Counted from the first letter of the stretch, positions 1-9,037 are shown. The stretch: 64,000 nucleotides of DNA from Plebeiibacterium sediminum (GCF_026013605.1 NZ_JAPDPJ010000001.1:248001-312000); one strand, 5' to 3'. Translations and numbers: made by a program. The notes: generated from the sequence alone by a model not told the origin.

Positions 1-100
1 TAATTTCAGGTTAAAGTTTTTTTTCAAAAACAATATTTGGTTTATTAATTGTAGTATCGCAATGAGAAAATTTTAAAATAATAATTTGAAACAAAAAACA

Positions 101-1117
101 ATGATCAAGCAGTCAATATTTTTTATCACAGCGCTATTTATAAGTAGCTTATGTTTTACAGGTTGTTCTGATGATGATGACGATTACCTAGGAAACTGGG
201 TTGAAATGGGTGATTTTAGTGGTAAAGTTAGATCCCATGCAGTCACTTTTACTATTGGTGATAAAGTATATGTAGGTACAGGATATGACTATGATGACGA
301 TGAGAAATTCGCAGATTTTTGGGAATTAACAATTAATGGTACTTCATTCCAATGGAAACAAATTGAAGCACTACCAGGTCTTGCAAGAAACAGAGCAGTT
401 GCTTTTTCATCAGGATCTACAGGTTATGTTGGTTTAGGAAGTGACGAAGACGATAATAAACTTAAAGATTTTTGGGCATACACTCCAGGTTCAGGTTGGA
501 CAGAAGTTACAGCTGAATTTCCAGGAAGTGCTCGTAGAGATGCAGTAGCATTTTATGTAAATGGTAAAGGTTATGTTGGTACTGGAGAAGATGATGATCT
601 AGGAAACTTAAATGATTTTTATTCATACGATCCAAACAGTAATACATGGGCATCTATTAGCTCTATTCCATATAAAAGAAGATCTGCAACAACTTTCGTA
701 TTAGATGGTGAAGCTTATATTGTAAGTGGATTAGATAATGGTGTTTCAAGAGATGACTTTTATCGTTATGATTCAACTAATGACACTTGGGTTGAATTAA
801 ACAGAATATCAGACTTCACTGACTCTAGCTTTGATAACGACTACGATAACACTATTCAAAGATATGATGCAGTTTCATTTACAATGGGAGGAAAAGCATA
901 CTTAGCAACAGGTAGTGCAAACCTTGAGACTTGGGAATGGGATCCTATGACTGACAGATGGAAACAAAAAACAGATTTTGAAGGAGCAAGCCGATACGGT
1001 GCTGTTGCATTTACTTTAAATGATGTTGGTTATGTGATGACTGGTGGAAACGGAAGCTACTCATTTGATGACATGTGGTATTTTGAACCATATGAAGAAT
1101 ATGAAAACAAAGACTAA
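101..1117 (+). CDS. Kelch-type beta-propeller lipoprotein, probably surface exposed
   Basis: The product is about 338 residues, read from ATG 101; a TTG at 86 would add five residues but is less likely. It starts with a lipoprotein signal peptide ending in the lipobox FTGC. The mature Cys is followed by S-D-D-D-D-D, which resembles the acidic lipoprotein export signal that sends Bacteroidota lipoproteins to the cell surface. The rest is about six repeats of a Kelch-like unit, each with a V/A-x-F...G-x-x-Y-V-G/T-G strand pair and a D-F/W-x-Y-D/T strand, expected to fold as a beta-propeller. No catalytic residues are recognised, so binding or scaffolding is the likely role. The next gene starts inside its 3' end, which suggests coupled translation. 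The partner upstream lies outside the window. Surface location is inferred. Confidence 0.8.
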   Translation: MIKQSIFFITALFISSLCFTGCSDDDDDYLGNWVEMGDFSGKVRSHAVTFTIGDKVYVGTGYDYDDDEKFADFWELTINGTSFQWKQIEALPGLARNRAVAFSSGSTGYVGLGSDEDDNKLKDFWAYTPGSGWTEVTAEFPGSARRDAVAFYVNGKGYVGTGEDDDLGNLNDFYSYDPNSNTWASISSIPYKRRSATTFVLDGEAYIVSGLDNGVSRDDFYRYDSTNDTWVELNRISDFTDSSFDNDYDNTIQRYDAVSFTMGGKAYLATGSANLETWEWDPMTDRWKQKTDFEGASRYGAVAFTLNDVGYVMTGGNGSYSFDDMWYFEPYEEYENKD

Positions 1118-1421
1118 CACATTAATATTCTTTCTTTTGTCAGTTTGCCTTTTTAGTTGCAAACCCAAACAGAAAGACACAAACATTGAATACCTTACTT
1201 TCGAGGTAAATAATGGTTGGGGTTACGACATCAAGATTAATGGTAAAACTTTTATTCATCAGGATGTAATTCCAGCCATAAACAAATCAATACCTTTTAA
1301 CAGCAAAGAAGATGCTGAAAAGGTTGCCAAATTGATTGTTGAAAAAATAAAGAAGAAACAAATGCCTCCAGCTGTATCAAAAGAAGAGATGCAAAAATTA
1401 GGCATTAATACAGATTCTTAA
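1101..1421 (+). CDS. DUF4907 family lipoprotein
   Basis: A protein of about 106 residues from ATG 1101 (ATG 1092 is also possible). The N-terminus is a lipoprotein signal with lipobox LFSC followed by K-P-K-Q-K-D. The core has the motif GWGYDIKINGKTFIHQ, then a proline-isoleucine segment and a helix with EDAEKVA, which I recognise as the DUF4907 pattern. No enzymatic activity is known for this family. It overlaps the Kelch gene by 17 bases in another frame, so the two are very likely translated together and work as a pair. The positively charged residues after the Cys argue for a periplasm-facing rather than surface location. The gene ends just before a strong terminator. Confidence 0.75.
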   Translation: MKTKTNTLIFFLLSVCLFSCKPKQKDTNIEYLTFEVNNGWGYDIKINGKTFIHQDVIPAINKSIPFNSKEDAEKVAKLIVEKIKKKQMPPAVSKEEMQKLGINTDS

Positions 1422-1437
1422 CGGAAATTCATATAAT

Positions 1438-1474
1438 AAAAGCCGGATTGTTTCATTACAAATCCGGCTTTTTT
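1438..1474 (+). terminator. Rho-independent terminator after the Kelch/DUF4907 pair
   Basis: Arms AAAAGCCGGATT (1438-1449) and AATCCGGCTTTT (1461-1472) pair perfectly over 12 bp around an 11-base loop and run into a T-tract. It separates the lipoprotein pair from the his operon. Confidence 0.9.
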
Positions 1475-1546
1475 GATTTACACCCCCTAATAAGAGGCGA
1501 TAATACATTTCACTAATTAAATTTTACAACAAATTAACAATGATAA

Positions 1547-1577
1547 TTTGCAGTTTTAATAAAAAGGTCTACTTTTG
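1547..1577 (+). promoter_or_regulatory. Bacteroidota-type promoter of the his operon
   Basis: TTTG at 1547-1550 and TACTTTTG at 1570-1577 are separated by 19 bases. This matches the -33 TTTG / -7 TAnnTTTG consensus known for the Bacteroides primary sigma factor. The predicted start of transcription is a few bases beyond 1580, a short distance before the leader peptide at 1597. It is the best promoter match in the window. Confidence 0.75.
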
Positions 1578-1596
1578 TAATTCAAAATATACAAGA

Positions 1597-1644
1597 ATGA
1601 GAAATTTAGTACATCATCACGGACATCATTATTATCTACCATAG
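1597..1644 (+). CDS. hisL: his operon leader peptide (five His codons)
   Basis: ATG at 1597 opens a 15-codon frame reading MRNLVHHHGHHYYLP, ending in TAG at 1642-1644. Five of eight consecutive codons (residues 6-8 and 10-11) are His. It lies between a consensus promoter and a strong hairpin-plus-T-tract, directly upstream of hisG. This is the arrangement of transcription attenuators controlled by His-tRNA supply. The peptide itself probably has no function. It is too short for routine gene callers. The symbol follows its role, not homology to the enterobacterial peptide. Confidence 0.88.
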   Translation: MRNLVHHHGHHYYLP

Positions 1645-1715
1645 GTGGGCCGGGATTGTTGTATGTATATGATATATAAAGAGGGCTTGCCATTATGGAA
1701 GCCCTCTTTTTTTTT
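1644..1715 (+). promoter_or_regulatory. his attenuator: candidate antiterminator plus terminator
   Basis: The terminator is AGAGGGCTT (1680-1688) pairing with AAGCCCTCT (1699-1707), followed by T to 1715. The 5' side of this hairpin, GGCTTGCC at 1684-1691, can pair over all 8 positions (three of them G-U) with GGTGGGCC at 1644-1651, just after the leader stop codon. The two structures exclude each other, so stalling at His codons would be expected to favour read-through into hisG. The pairing was read by eye and its energies were not calculated. Confidence 0.75.
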
Positions 1716-1753
1716 AGGCAAAACTTTAAAAACAATATTTAAGTAATTGAGAA

Positions 1754-2611
1754 ATGGAAAAACTAAGAATTGCATTACAAAAGAAAGGAAGATTACACGA
1801 TGATTCAATGCAGCTATTAAAAGAAGCTGGAATAAAATTTAATACGGGAAGCAGATCATTAGTTGCTCAATCACCAAGTTTCCCAATTGAAGTGTTGTTT
1901 TTAAGAGATGACGATATTCCACAAACAATTGCTGATAAGGTTGCTGACATCGGTATTGTTGGTGAAAATGAAGTTGAAGAAAAAGACTTTCAACTTAAAA
2001 TAGCTAAAAGATTAGGTTTTAGTAAATGTAGAGTTTCTCTGGCAATACCAAAAGCCGATGAATATAATGGTCCGCAATATTTCGAAGGTAAAAAAATTGC
2101 TACTTCTTACCCTGTAATACTGAGAAAATATTTCGATAAAATGAATATCAATGCTGAGATTCACGAAATAGCTGGTTCTGTTGAAATTGCACCAGGAATC
2201 GGTTTGGCAGATGGTATTTTTGACATTGTGAGTTCAGGAAGTACATTAGTTGCGAACAGATTAAAAGAAGTAGAAGTTGTTATGAAATCAGAAGCTTTAC
2301 TTGTTGAAGCTAATGGACTTTCTGACGAGAAAAAAGCTTTATTAGAAGAACTTTTATTCCGCATCAATGCAGTAATGGCAGCAAATTCTAATAAATACAT
2401 TCTTTTAAATGCTCCAAATGACAAGGTAGATAAAATCGTTAGTATTCTGCCTGGTATGAAGAGTCCAACAGTTTTACCACTGGCTGAAAAAGGATGGAGT
2501 TCAATTCACTCTGTTATCTCAGACAAAAAATTCTGGGAAATCATTGGTAAACTAAAAGAAAACGGTGCAGAAGGTATATTGACCTTCCCTATTGAAAAAA
2601 TGATTCTATAA
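1754..2611 (+). CDS. hisG: ATP phosphoribosyltransferase, long form
   Basis: A 285-residue protein that performs the first committed step of histidine synthesis, joining ATP and PRPP to give phosphoribosyl-ATP in the cytoplasm. The N-terminus LRIALQKKGRLHDDS and the central LADGIFDIVSSGSTLVAN (PRPP-binding region) are typical of HisG. The length and the C-terminal ACT-like segment (about residues 210-285, with PGMKSPTVLPL) mark the long, HisZ-independent form, in which the C-domain binds histidine for feedback inhibition. It is the first structural gene after the attenuator, and hisD follows after 9 bases. The enzyme and the leader thus give two layers of control by histidine. Confidence 0.96.
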   Translation: MEKLRIALQKKGRLHDDSMQLLKEAGIKFNTGSRSLVAQSPSFPIEVLFLRDDDIPQTIADKVADIGIVGENEVEEKDFQLKIAKRLGFSKCRVSLAIPKADEYNGPQYFEGKKIATSYPVILRKYFDKMNINAEIHEIAGSVEIAPGIGLADGIFDIVSSGSTLVANRLKEVEVVMKSEALLVEANGLSDEKKALLEELLFRINAVMAANSNKYILLNAPNDKVDKIVSILPGMKSPTVLPLAEKGWSSIHSVISDKKFWEIIGKLKENGAEGILTFPIEKMIL

Positions 2612-2620
2612 TAAATCATC

Positions 2621-3904
2621 ATGCAGGTATTTGAATATCCACAAAAAGAAGAATGGGCAGACCTTTTAAAACGCCCGGAAAATGATTTGAGCGGTTTGTT
2701 TAACAAGGTACAAACCATACTTGATGAAATTAAGAAAGATGGAGATACAGCTGTGCGTAAGTATTCAGAAAAGTTTGATGGATATGCAGCAGAAGAAATC
2801 CTGGTTTCTAAATCTGAAATAGATGAAGCCAGTTTAAATGTATCTTCTCAACTTAAGGAGGCTATATATAAAGCAAAATTAAACGTAGAAAAATTTCATG
2901 AGGCACAAATTATTCCTGAAAGAGTAGTAGAAACTATGCCAGGGGTTGTGTGCCGTCAGAAATGTGTTCCTATTGAAAAGGTTGGATTATATATACCAGG
3001 TGGTACTGCCCCATTGTTTTCTACTGTTCTTATGCTTGCTGTTCCAGCTAAAATTGCTAAATGTAAAGAAATTGTCCTTTGTACTCCTCCGGGAAAAGAT
3101 GGAAAAATAAATCCGGCAATTCTTTATACAGCTTCGCTTGTGGGCGTAACAAAAATCTATAAAATTGGTGGTGTACAGGCGATTGGTTCCATGGCTTATG
3201 GCACAGATACAGTTCCTAAAGTTGATAAGATCTTTGGTCCTGGAAATAGTTTTGTTACAGCCGCTAAACAGCTTGTAAGTCTGAAGGATGTAGCAATTGA
3301 TATGCCTGCCGGTCCTTCTGAAGTTGAGGTTTTAGCTGATGATTCTGCCAATCCGGCATTTATCGCCTCTGACCTGCTTAGTCAGGCAGAACACGGAGTA
3401 GATAGTCAGGTAATATTAATTACAAATAGCAAAACACTTATTTCTGAAGTTCAAATTGAATTAAGAAACCAGTTGGACCTTCTTCCTCGCAAAGAAATTG
3501 CTTCAAAAGCCTTAGATAACAGTCGTATTATTTTGTTGAACGAAACGGCAGAAATGATTGAAATGACCAACAGTTACGCTCCTGAACATTTAATCATTGC
3601 AATGAAAGATGAAGATTCTATAGCAGATCAGATAACAAATGCAGGAAGTGTTTTTGTTGGAAATTACACTCCGGAAAGCGCAGGTGATTATGCCTCAGGA
3701 ACGAACCATACACTACCAACACATGGTTATGCCAAAGCATATAGTGGTGTAAATCTGGACAGTTATTTAAAGAAAATAACTTTCCAAAAGATCTCTCCAA
3801 ACGGTCTTAAGATAATTGGTCCTTCTATAGAGCAAATGGCTGGAGAAGAACAGTTGCATGCACATAAAAATGCAGTTACCATTCGTTTAAAATCTCTGGA
3901 ATAG
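2621..3904 (+). CDS. hisD: Histidinol dehydrogenase
   Basis: A 427-residue zinc enzyme that oxidises L-histidinol to L-histidine in two NAD-dependent steps. The motif YAPEHL places the catalytic Glu322-His323 pair. [13 protein letters not shown] carries the Gln and His zinc ligands, and the motif [17 protein letters not shown] is characteristic. The length is normal for the family. It follows hisG with a 9-base gap. A 109-base gap with a perfect 11-bp inverted repeat separates it from hisC. Confidence 0.96.
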   Translation: MQVFEYPQKEEWADLLKRPENDLSGLFNKVQTILDEIKKDGDTAVRKYSEKFDGYAAEEILVSKSEIDEASLNVSSQLKEAIYKAKLNVEKFHEAQIIPERVVETMPGVVCRQKCVPIEKVGLYIPGGTAPLFSTVLMLAVPAKIAKCKEIVLCTPPGKDGKINPAILYTASLVGVTKIYKIGGVQAIGSMAYGTDTVPKVDKIFGPGNSFVTAAKQLVSLKDVAIDMPAGPSEVEVLADDSANPAFIASDLLSQAEHGVDSQVILITNSKTLISEVQIELRNQLDLLPRKEIASKALDNSRIILLNETAEMIEMTNSYAPEHLIIAMKDEDSIADQITNAGSVFVGNYTPESAGDYASGTNHTLPTHGYAKAYSGVNLDSYLKKITFQKISPNGLKIIGPSIEQMAGEEQLHAHKNAVTIRLKSLE

Positions 3905-3926
3905 ATTTAAATATTTTATAATCCTT

Positions 3927-3957
3927 CATTCTCTGAATTTCCATATTTCAGAGAATG
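3927..3957 (+). repeat. Intercistronic hairpin between hisD and hisC
   Basis: CATTCTCTGAA (3927-3937) and TTCAGAGAATG (3947-3957) form a perfect 11-bp inverted repeat with a 9-base loop. The downstream bases TAAGATTATTTTATC lack a continuous T-tract, so it is unlikely to be a full terminator. It may protect or define transcript ends within the operon. Confidence 0.65.
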
Positions 3958-4013
3958 TAAGATTATTTTATCATAGTGCATTTCAACTATCAATAATTGC
4001 TTTTTATACAAAT

Positions 4014-5063
4014 ATGAAATCAATAGATCAATTACTTAGACCAAATATTAAGGCTTTAAAACCTTATTCATCAGCAAGAGATGAATTTTCCGGAGAGGAA
4101 GCTATCTTTCTTGATGCAAATGAAAACCCATTTAATCCACCCTATAACAGATACCCCGACCCATACCAAAGAAAATTAAAAGAACAGATTGCCAGAATAA
4201 AAAACATTCCTTCTGATTATATATTTCTGGGTAATGGAAGTGATGAAGCAATAGATATAGCATACAGAGCATTTTGTGAGCCTGGTATTGATAATGTTGT
4301 TGCCATTGACCCTACTTACGGCATGTACCTGGTAGCTGCTGATATTAACAATATTGAAACACGAAAAGTAAAACTTACTGAAGATTTTGAGCTTAAGGTT
4401 GATGCAATATTAGACGCTACAGATGAAAACACCAAACTATTATTTATCTGCTCGCCTAATAATCCTACAGGAAACAGCTTCAAAGCAGAAGACATTATTA
4501 CAATCATAGAAAATTTTGAAGGTATTGTTGTATTGGATGAAGCATATATAGATTTTGTTCCTGAAAAAAGCTTTATCCCTAAACTTAAAAAATATACAAA
4601 CCTAATCATTCTTCAAACTTTTAGTAAAGCATGGGGAATGGCAGGGATAAGGCTGGGAATGGCATTTGCTTCACCAGAGATAATAAGAATCTTCAACAAA
4701 ATTAAATATCCTTATAACGTCAATATTCTCACCCAAAAAACAGCTTTGGATTTGTTACAAAATGAGGATGACATGGCGCAATGGGTAAAGGAAATTATTG
4801 AAGCTAAATCTATTATGAAAGATAAACTTAAAGAGTATTCTTTTATACATAAAATTTACCCTTCTGATGCTAATTATCTATTGGTTAAAACAGATAATGC
4901 CAAAGGAATTTATAATTATTTGGTAGAGCAAGGTGTAGTCATCAGAGACAGATCTTCAGTTGCCTTATGTGAAGGGTGTTTAAGAATCACAATTGGTTCA
5001 ACAGAGGAAAACAATGGCTTATATACTGGACTTGATAAATATTCGAAGACTATTAATTGTTAA
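4014..5063 (+). CDS. hisC: Histidinol-phosphate aminotransferase
   Basis: A 349-residue fold-type I PLP enzyme that converts imidazole-acetol phosphate and glutamate to histidinol phosphate. The PLP lysine is Lys205 in QTFSKAWGMAGIRLG. CSPNNPTGN and VLDEAYIDF are the expected cofactor-binding motifs, and LRITIGS near the C-terminus holds the substrate-carboxylate Arg. The length fits HisC. hisB starts 11 bases after the stop, so the two are probably cotranscribed. Position in the his operon supports HisC over other class I/II aminotransferases. Confidence 0.95.
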   Translation: MKSIDQLLRPNIKALKPYSSARDEFSGEEAIFLDANENPFNPPYNRYPDPYQRKLKEQIARIKNIPSDYIFLGNGSDEAIDIAYRAFCEPGIDNVVAIDPTYGMYLVAADINNIETRKVKLTEDFELKVDAILDATDENTKLLFICSPNNPTGNSFKAEDIITIIENFEGIVVLDEAYIDFVPEKSFIPKLKKYTNLIILQTFSKAWGMAGIRLGMAFASPEIIRIFNKIKYPYNVNILTQKTALDLLQNEDDMAQWVKEIIEAKSIMKDKLKEYSFIHKIYPSDANYLLVKTDNAKGIYNYLVEQGVVIRDRSSVALCEGCLRITIGSTEENNGLYTGLDKYSKTINC

Positions 5064-5074
5064 TAATTTAATTC

Positions 5075-6199
5075 ATGAAAAGAGTACTTTTTATTGATCG
5101 TGATGGAACCATTATAAATGAACCTCCTGTTGATTTTCAGGTTGATAGTCTGGAAAAACTTGAATTCTATCCGGGAGCAATTTCAAATCTAAATAAAATT
5201 GCGTCAAAGCTTGACTTTGAATTAGCTATGGTAACCAATCAGGATGGTTTAGGAACAGATTCTTTCCCTGAAGAAACATTTTGGCCTGCACAAAACAAAA
5301 TGCTCAAAACACTTGAAGGAGAAGGAATTGTTTTTGATGAGATATTTATAGATCCATCATTTCCATGCGATAATTCTCCGGCAAGAAAACCAGGCACTGC
5401 CATGCTAAAAAAGTACTTTAGTGAGGAATATGACCTTAAAAATTCATTTGTTATCGGGGATCGTACTACTGATGTTCAGCTAGCTAAAAACCTGGGTTGT
5501 AGTGCTATATTTCTTGCAGACAAAGCTGCCGAAGATGAAATTATTAAAAATGAGTTAACAGATACTTGCAAACTTATAACAACCAATTGGGATGAGATAT
5601 GCAGATATTTGTTTTCTAAAGAACGAACTTCAAGTGTAGTGCGCAAAACATCAGAAACTGACATTTCCATTCAATTAAATCTTGATGGTACAGGAAAATG
5701 TGACATTAGCACCGGGTTAAACTTCTTTGATCATATGCTTGAACAGATCGGTAAACATTCAGGATGTGATTTAACAATTAAAGTTAATGGTGATCTACAC
5801 GTAGACGAACACCATACTATTGAAGATACAGCTTTGGCCTTAGGTCAGGCTTTTAAAGGAGCTTTAGGCGATAAAAGAGGTATTGAAAGATATGGATATT
5901 GTCTTCCAATGGATGAATGTATGGCTTTAGTTGCCTTAGATTTTGGAGGCAGACCCTGGTTGGTTTGGGAAACAGAATTTAAAAGAGAGATGGTTGGGGA
6001 TATGCCTACAGAAATGTTTATGCATTTCTTCAAAAGTTTTTCAGACGCTTCTTTAAGTAACTTGCGCATACAGGCAGATGGAGCCAACGAACATCACAAA
6101 ATTGAAGGCATTTTTAAAGCACTAGCAAGAGCCATTAAAATGGCCATTAAAAAAGATGTATTTAATGACACTTTACCAAGTACAAAAGGTGCATTGTAA
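5075..6199 (+). CDS. hisB: Bifunctional histidinol-phosphatase / imidazoleglycerol-phosphate dehydratase
   Basis: A 374-residue fusion. Residues 1 to about 165 are a HAD phosphatase with nucleophile motif FIDRDGT (Asp8, Asp10) that dephosphorylates histidinol phosphate. Residues about 182-374 are imidazoleglycerol-phosphate dehydratase with metal-binding His motifs [28 protein letters not shown] and [15 protein letters not shown]. In the phosphatase domain the loop that binds zinc in E. coli HisB keeps only one Cys ([12 protein letters not shown]), so this site is probably metal-free. No hisH, hisA, hisF or hisI follows, so the remaining pathway genes must lie elsewhere. Confidence 0.95.
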   Translation: MKRVLFIDRDGTIINEPPVDFQVDSLEKLEFYPGAISNLNKIASKLDFELAMVTNQDGLGTDSFPEETFWPAQNKMLKTLEGEGIVFDEIFIDPSFPCDNSPARKPGTAMLKKYFSEEYDLKNSFVIGDRTTDVQLAKNLGCSAIFLADKAAEDEIIKNELTDTCKLITTNWDEICRYLFSKERTSSVVRKTSETDISIQLNLDGTGKCDISTGLNFFDHMLEQIGKHSGCDLTIKVNGDLHVDEHHTIEDTALALGQAFKGALGDKRGIERYGYCLPMDECMALVALDFGGRPWLVWETEFKREMVGDMPTEMFMHFFKSFSDASLSNLRIQADGANEHHKIEGIFKALARAIKMAIKKDVFNDTLPSTKGAL

Positions 6200-6230
6200 C
6201 TATCTAAATTGATGTTGGATTACAATTTTA

Positions 6231-6270
6231 TAAGGTGATTGTATTAAAATATTTATTAACTTTCACCTTA
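6231..6270 (+). repeat. Inverted repeat downstream of hisB
   Basis: TAAGGTGA (6231-6238) and TCACCTTA (6263-6270) pair perfectly over 8 bp with a 24-base AT-rich loop, followed by TTTGTTGTTT. It could be a weak terminator of the his operon or a site controlling the next gene. The long loop makes the terminator reading uncertain. Confidence 0.4.
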
Positions 6271-6296
6271 TTTGTTGTTTGATTTAAATGGTGTAA

Positions 6297-7517
6297 ATGG
6301 CTGGCATTAAAAATAAAACTGGTTTTCCTTTAATTAACACAGGGTTACTACCTCGCGAAGAGATGTTAGAAGTAAAAAGAACCCAAAAAAAATTAGTGAT
6401 TGGAATTCCAAAAGAAAAATCAAAATTTGAAAACCGAATAGCTTTAACTCCTCAAGGTGTTGAATTATTGGTTGAAAAAGGACACATTGTTTTATTTGAA
6501 ACCGGAGCCGGTGAACCTGCCAATTATTTTGATAATGATTTTTCTGAGTGCGGGGCTACAATAGTACAATCAAGTACCGAGGTTTTTAAGGCCGAAATCA
6601 TACTTAAAATATCACCTTTTACGGATGATGAAATTAGTTTACTCAGTTCACAACAAACTATTATCTCTTTAATTCAACTCAAACAACAATCTCGCGAGTT
6701 AATTCAAAAATTAATGAATAAGCGTGTTAATGCATTAGCTTTTGAATTAATAAAAGATAACAATGACTGCTACCCAATTTTACGTAGTATGAGTGAAATT
6801 GAAGGTGCTGCAGCCATAATGATTGCAAGTGAATATTTGAGTAAAGCGCATAATGGAAAAGGAGTTCTTCTTGGTGGCATTACCGGAATTTCACCTGCTG
6901 AAGTAGTTATTTTAGGCGCAGGAACTGCCGGAGAAAGTGCTGCACGTGCAGCTATAGGTTTAGGTGCTACAGTTAAGGTATTTGATAACTCCTTTAAAAA
7001 TTTAAAAGACTTGCAAGATAGTATTGGTCAGCGAGTATTCACATCCGTACTTCATCCTAAAGCACTTACAAAAGCACTAAAATCAGCAGATGCTGTTATT
7101 GGAAACCTAAGATACCTTCAATCAGGATTAAGTTATTTTGTAACTGAAGATCAGGTAAAACAGATGAAACCTGGTTCTATAATTATTGATCTGGGTATTG
7201 GACAAGGCGGATGTTTTGAATCTTCAATTTGCACTGACTTTGCACATCCTGTATTCAGAAAACATAATGTCATTCACTACTGTGTACCAAACGTGGCTTC
7301 ACATGTTTCACGTACTGCAACTATAGCTCTAAGTAATATTTTTGCAGAAATGTTATTGCAAATAGCTGATTCCGGAAGTATTGATACACTAATTAAGGAA
7401 GATGCAGGTTTTAGTAATGGCGTTTACATTTACAAAGGTATATTAACAAACCACTACATTGGTGAAACCTTTTCTCTTCCTTCAAAAGATATAGGCCTGC
7501 TTATGGCAGCATTTTAA
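6297..7517 (+). CDS. ald: Alanine dehydrogenase (AlaDH/PNT family)
   Basis: A 406-residue NAD-dependent dehydrogenase expected to interconvert L-alanine and pyruvate plus ammonia. The N-terminal AlaDH/PNT domain begins near residue 33 with VIGIPKEKSKFENRIALTP. The substrate loop is AFELIKD, and the Rossmann motif VVILGAGTAGESAARAA binds NAD. VIHYCVPNVASHVSRTAT is the usual C-terminal signature. About 30 extra N-terminal residues precede the canonical start, as in other Bacteroidota members as far as I recall. Transhydrogenase alpha subunits share the fold but have different C-termini. Its stop codon abuts the stop codon of the convergent kinase gene, with no room for a conventional terminator. 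Confidence 0.88.
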   Translation: MAGIKNKTGFPLINTGLLPREEMLEVKRTQKKLVIGIPKEKSKFENRIALTPQGVELLVEKGHIVLFETGAGEPANYFDNDFSECGATIVQSSTEVFKAEIILKISPFTDDEISLLSSQQTIISLIQLKQQSRELIQKLMNKRVNALAFELIKDNNDCYPILRSMSEIEGAAAIMIASEYLSKAHNGKGVLLGGITGISPAEVVILGAGTAGESAARAAIGLGATVKVFDNSFKNLKDLQDSIGQRVFTSVLHPKALTKALKSADAVIGNLRYLQSGLSYFVTEDQVKQMKPGSIIIDLGIGQGGCFESSICTDFAHPVFRKHNVIHYCVPNVASHVSRTATIALSNIFAEMLLQIADSGSIDTLIKEDAGFSNGVYIYKGILTNHYIGETFSLPSKDIGLLMAAF

Positions 7518-8861
7518 TTATTCAGCAAATTTTGGTATTTGAAATTTAAACATGGCACCTTCGGTTTGATTTGGTTCAGCCCAAACTTTGCCTTTCATAA
7601 TTTCAACATATTTTTTAACGATACTCAATCCAATACCATTGCCTTCAAACTCTCTGGTATTGTTAGTATCTGCCTGTCTGAATAAATCAAATATAACTTC
7701 CTCATCACCAGCAGGAATACCAATACCTGTATCTTTTATGAAAAATTCGTAGAAATCGTCATAAATCAGATAGCCGATTACAATCTCACCCTTACGGGTA
7801 AATTTAATTGCATTATCTAATAGATGTTCAAAAACCTTAGTAAGAGCTTCTTTATGAGTATATAATTTATCACTACCATCATTGGCATCTAAAAACAATT
7901 TTAATGAAATAGGCTTTTTGCATGCACTAATTTCGGTAGAAAAGTTATCATACACAGCATTAAATACTTCATTGATAGCCACAACTTGTTTTGGCTCAAC
8001 ATAAGCTTTTGCCTGCAATTTGGAAATATCAATAATCGCATCCATTACTCTCATTAATTGATTTCCATTTTGATGCACAATATCTAAATACTCAGCTTTT
8101 TCTTCACTACTTAAATTATTAGATCTTAACAATTCAGTAAAACCAATAATTGCATTCATAGGAGTACGAATCTCATGACTTAAGTTTGCCAAAAACGATG
8201 ACTTAAGCATATTACTTTCTTCTGCTTTAAGCTTGGCATCTTTAAGCTCGCTATTCATTTTATCAAGCTCCTTATTTTTTCGAATTAACTCTTCTTTAAA
8301 GACCAATAATTCAAGGTTTCTTCGTTTAAGTTCACGTTCACTTTCCATGTGTTCCAATTCAGAACCAATACGAGACGAAAACATATACATCAAAGACTCT
8401 TGTCTTTTTTTATTGATAATAGGATCAACAAATAATGCGGTTAAAACACCAATAGATTGCATATTTGAACCGTAAAGAGGCACAGCCAAATAAGAACTTA
8501 TATCTTTCCCCTGAAAATGCTTGTTTAATTTATCGCCACTCTTAATGTTTTGTAAAAAAGTTGAACATTTTTGCTCAATAACTTTTTGGCAAAGACTTCC
8601 TTCCATAGGAAAGCTAATAGGAGAGAGAATCTCTTGATTATTACAAAAAGCCACACTTTCCAACAAGTTTTCTACCTCATTGATTCTTGCAATAAAAACA
8701 TAATCTGCAGCTAAGTGTTTGTTTAATTTCAGAATGGTAGAATTAAAAAACTCCTCTCCAACGCACTGTTTATCAGGACTAAACAAATCCTCAATACAAG
8801 AATGCAAATCATCATCAAACTCTATCTTACTCTTTTTCAATATTTTATTCTGGCTTCTCAA
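7518..8861 (-). CDS. Soluble GAF-domain sensor histidine kinase
   Basis: A cytoplasmic kinase of about 447 residues without membrane segments. The N-terminal part (about 20-190) is GAF-like. A coiled coil (about 190-225) leads to HisKA with FLANLSHEIRTPMNAIIGF and then HATPase_c with DNAIKF, DTGIGIP and NGIGLSIVKKY. All ATP-binding boxes are present. It has no receiver domain and no response regulator beside it, so the partner is unknown. The start is an assumed TTG (8861-8859); no ATG lies near, so the N-terminus is uncertain. It is transcribed towards ald and is divergent from cysS. Confidence 0.88.
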   Translation of the reverse strand: MRSQNKILKKSKIEFDDDLHSCIEDLFSPDKQCVGEEFFNSTILKLNKHLAADYVFIARINEVENLLESVAFCNNQEILSPISFPMEGSLCQKVIEQKCSTFLQNIKSGDKLNKHFQGKDISSYLAVPLYGSNMQSIGVLTALFVDPIINKKRQESLMYMFSSRIGSELEHMESERELKRRNLELLVFKEELIRKNKELDKMNSELKDAKLKAEESNMLKSSFLANLSHEIRTPMNAIIGFTELLRSNNLSSEEKAEYLDIVHQNGNQLMRVMDAIIDISKLQAKAYVEPKQVVAINEVFNAVYDNFSTEISACKKPISLKLFLDANDGSDKLYTHKEALTKVFEHLLDNAIKFTRKGEIVIGYLIYDDFYEFFIKDTGIGIPAGDEEVIFDLFRQADTNNTREFEGNGIGLSIVKKYVEIMKGKVWAEPNQTEGAMFKFQIPKFAE

Positions 8862-9004
8862 AACAATTCTTTTTATTTCTTTTAATAAAACGAAATTTAT
8901 CCTCTCTGATACTATTACCTACTACGAAGAAAAAAAAAGGTTCCCTAATTATACTATTTTTTTGACAAGCATCCATAATTAATAGTTAAATGAATAGATT
9001 TTTG

Positions 9005-9012
9005 TAATTTTG
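9005..9012 (+). promoter_or_regulatory. Candidate -7 element upstream of cysS
   Basis: TAATTTTG matches the TAnnTTTG consensus 26 bases before the cysS start. No clear TTTG is found at the expected -33 distance, so the call rests on one element and on position. Confidence 0.45.
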
Positions 9013-9037
9013 ACATCCTCATAAAAAGTAATGTGAA

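Noticed and set aside
6239-6296. A full his-operon terminator or ald promoter after hisB
   Set aside because: The inverted repeat has a 24-base loop and only an interrupted T-run, and no TAnnTTTG element was found, so neither was called beyond a tentative repeat.
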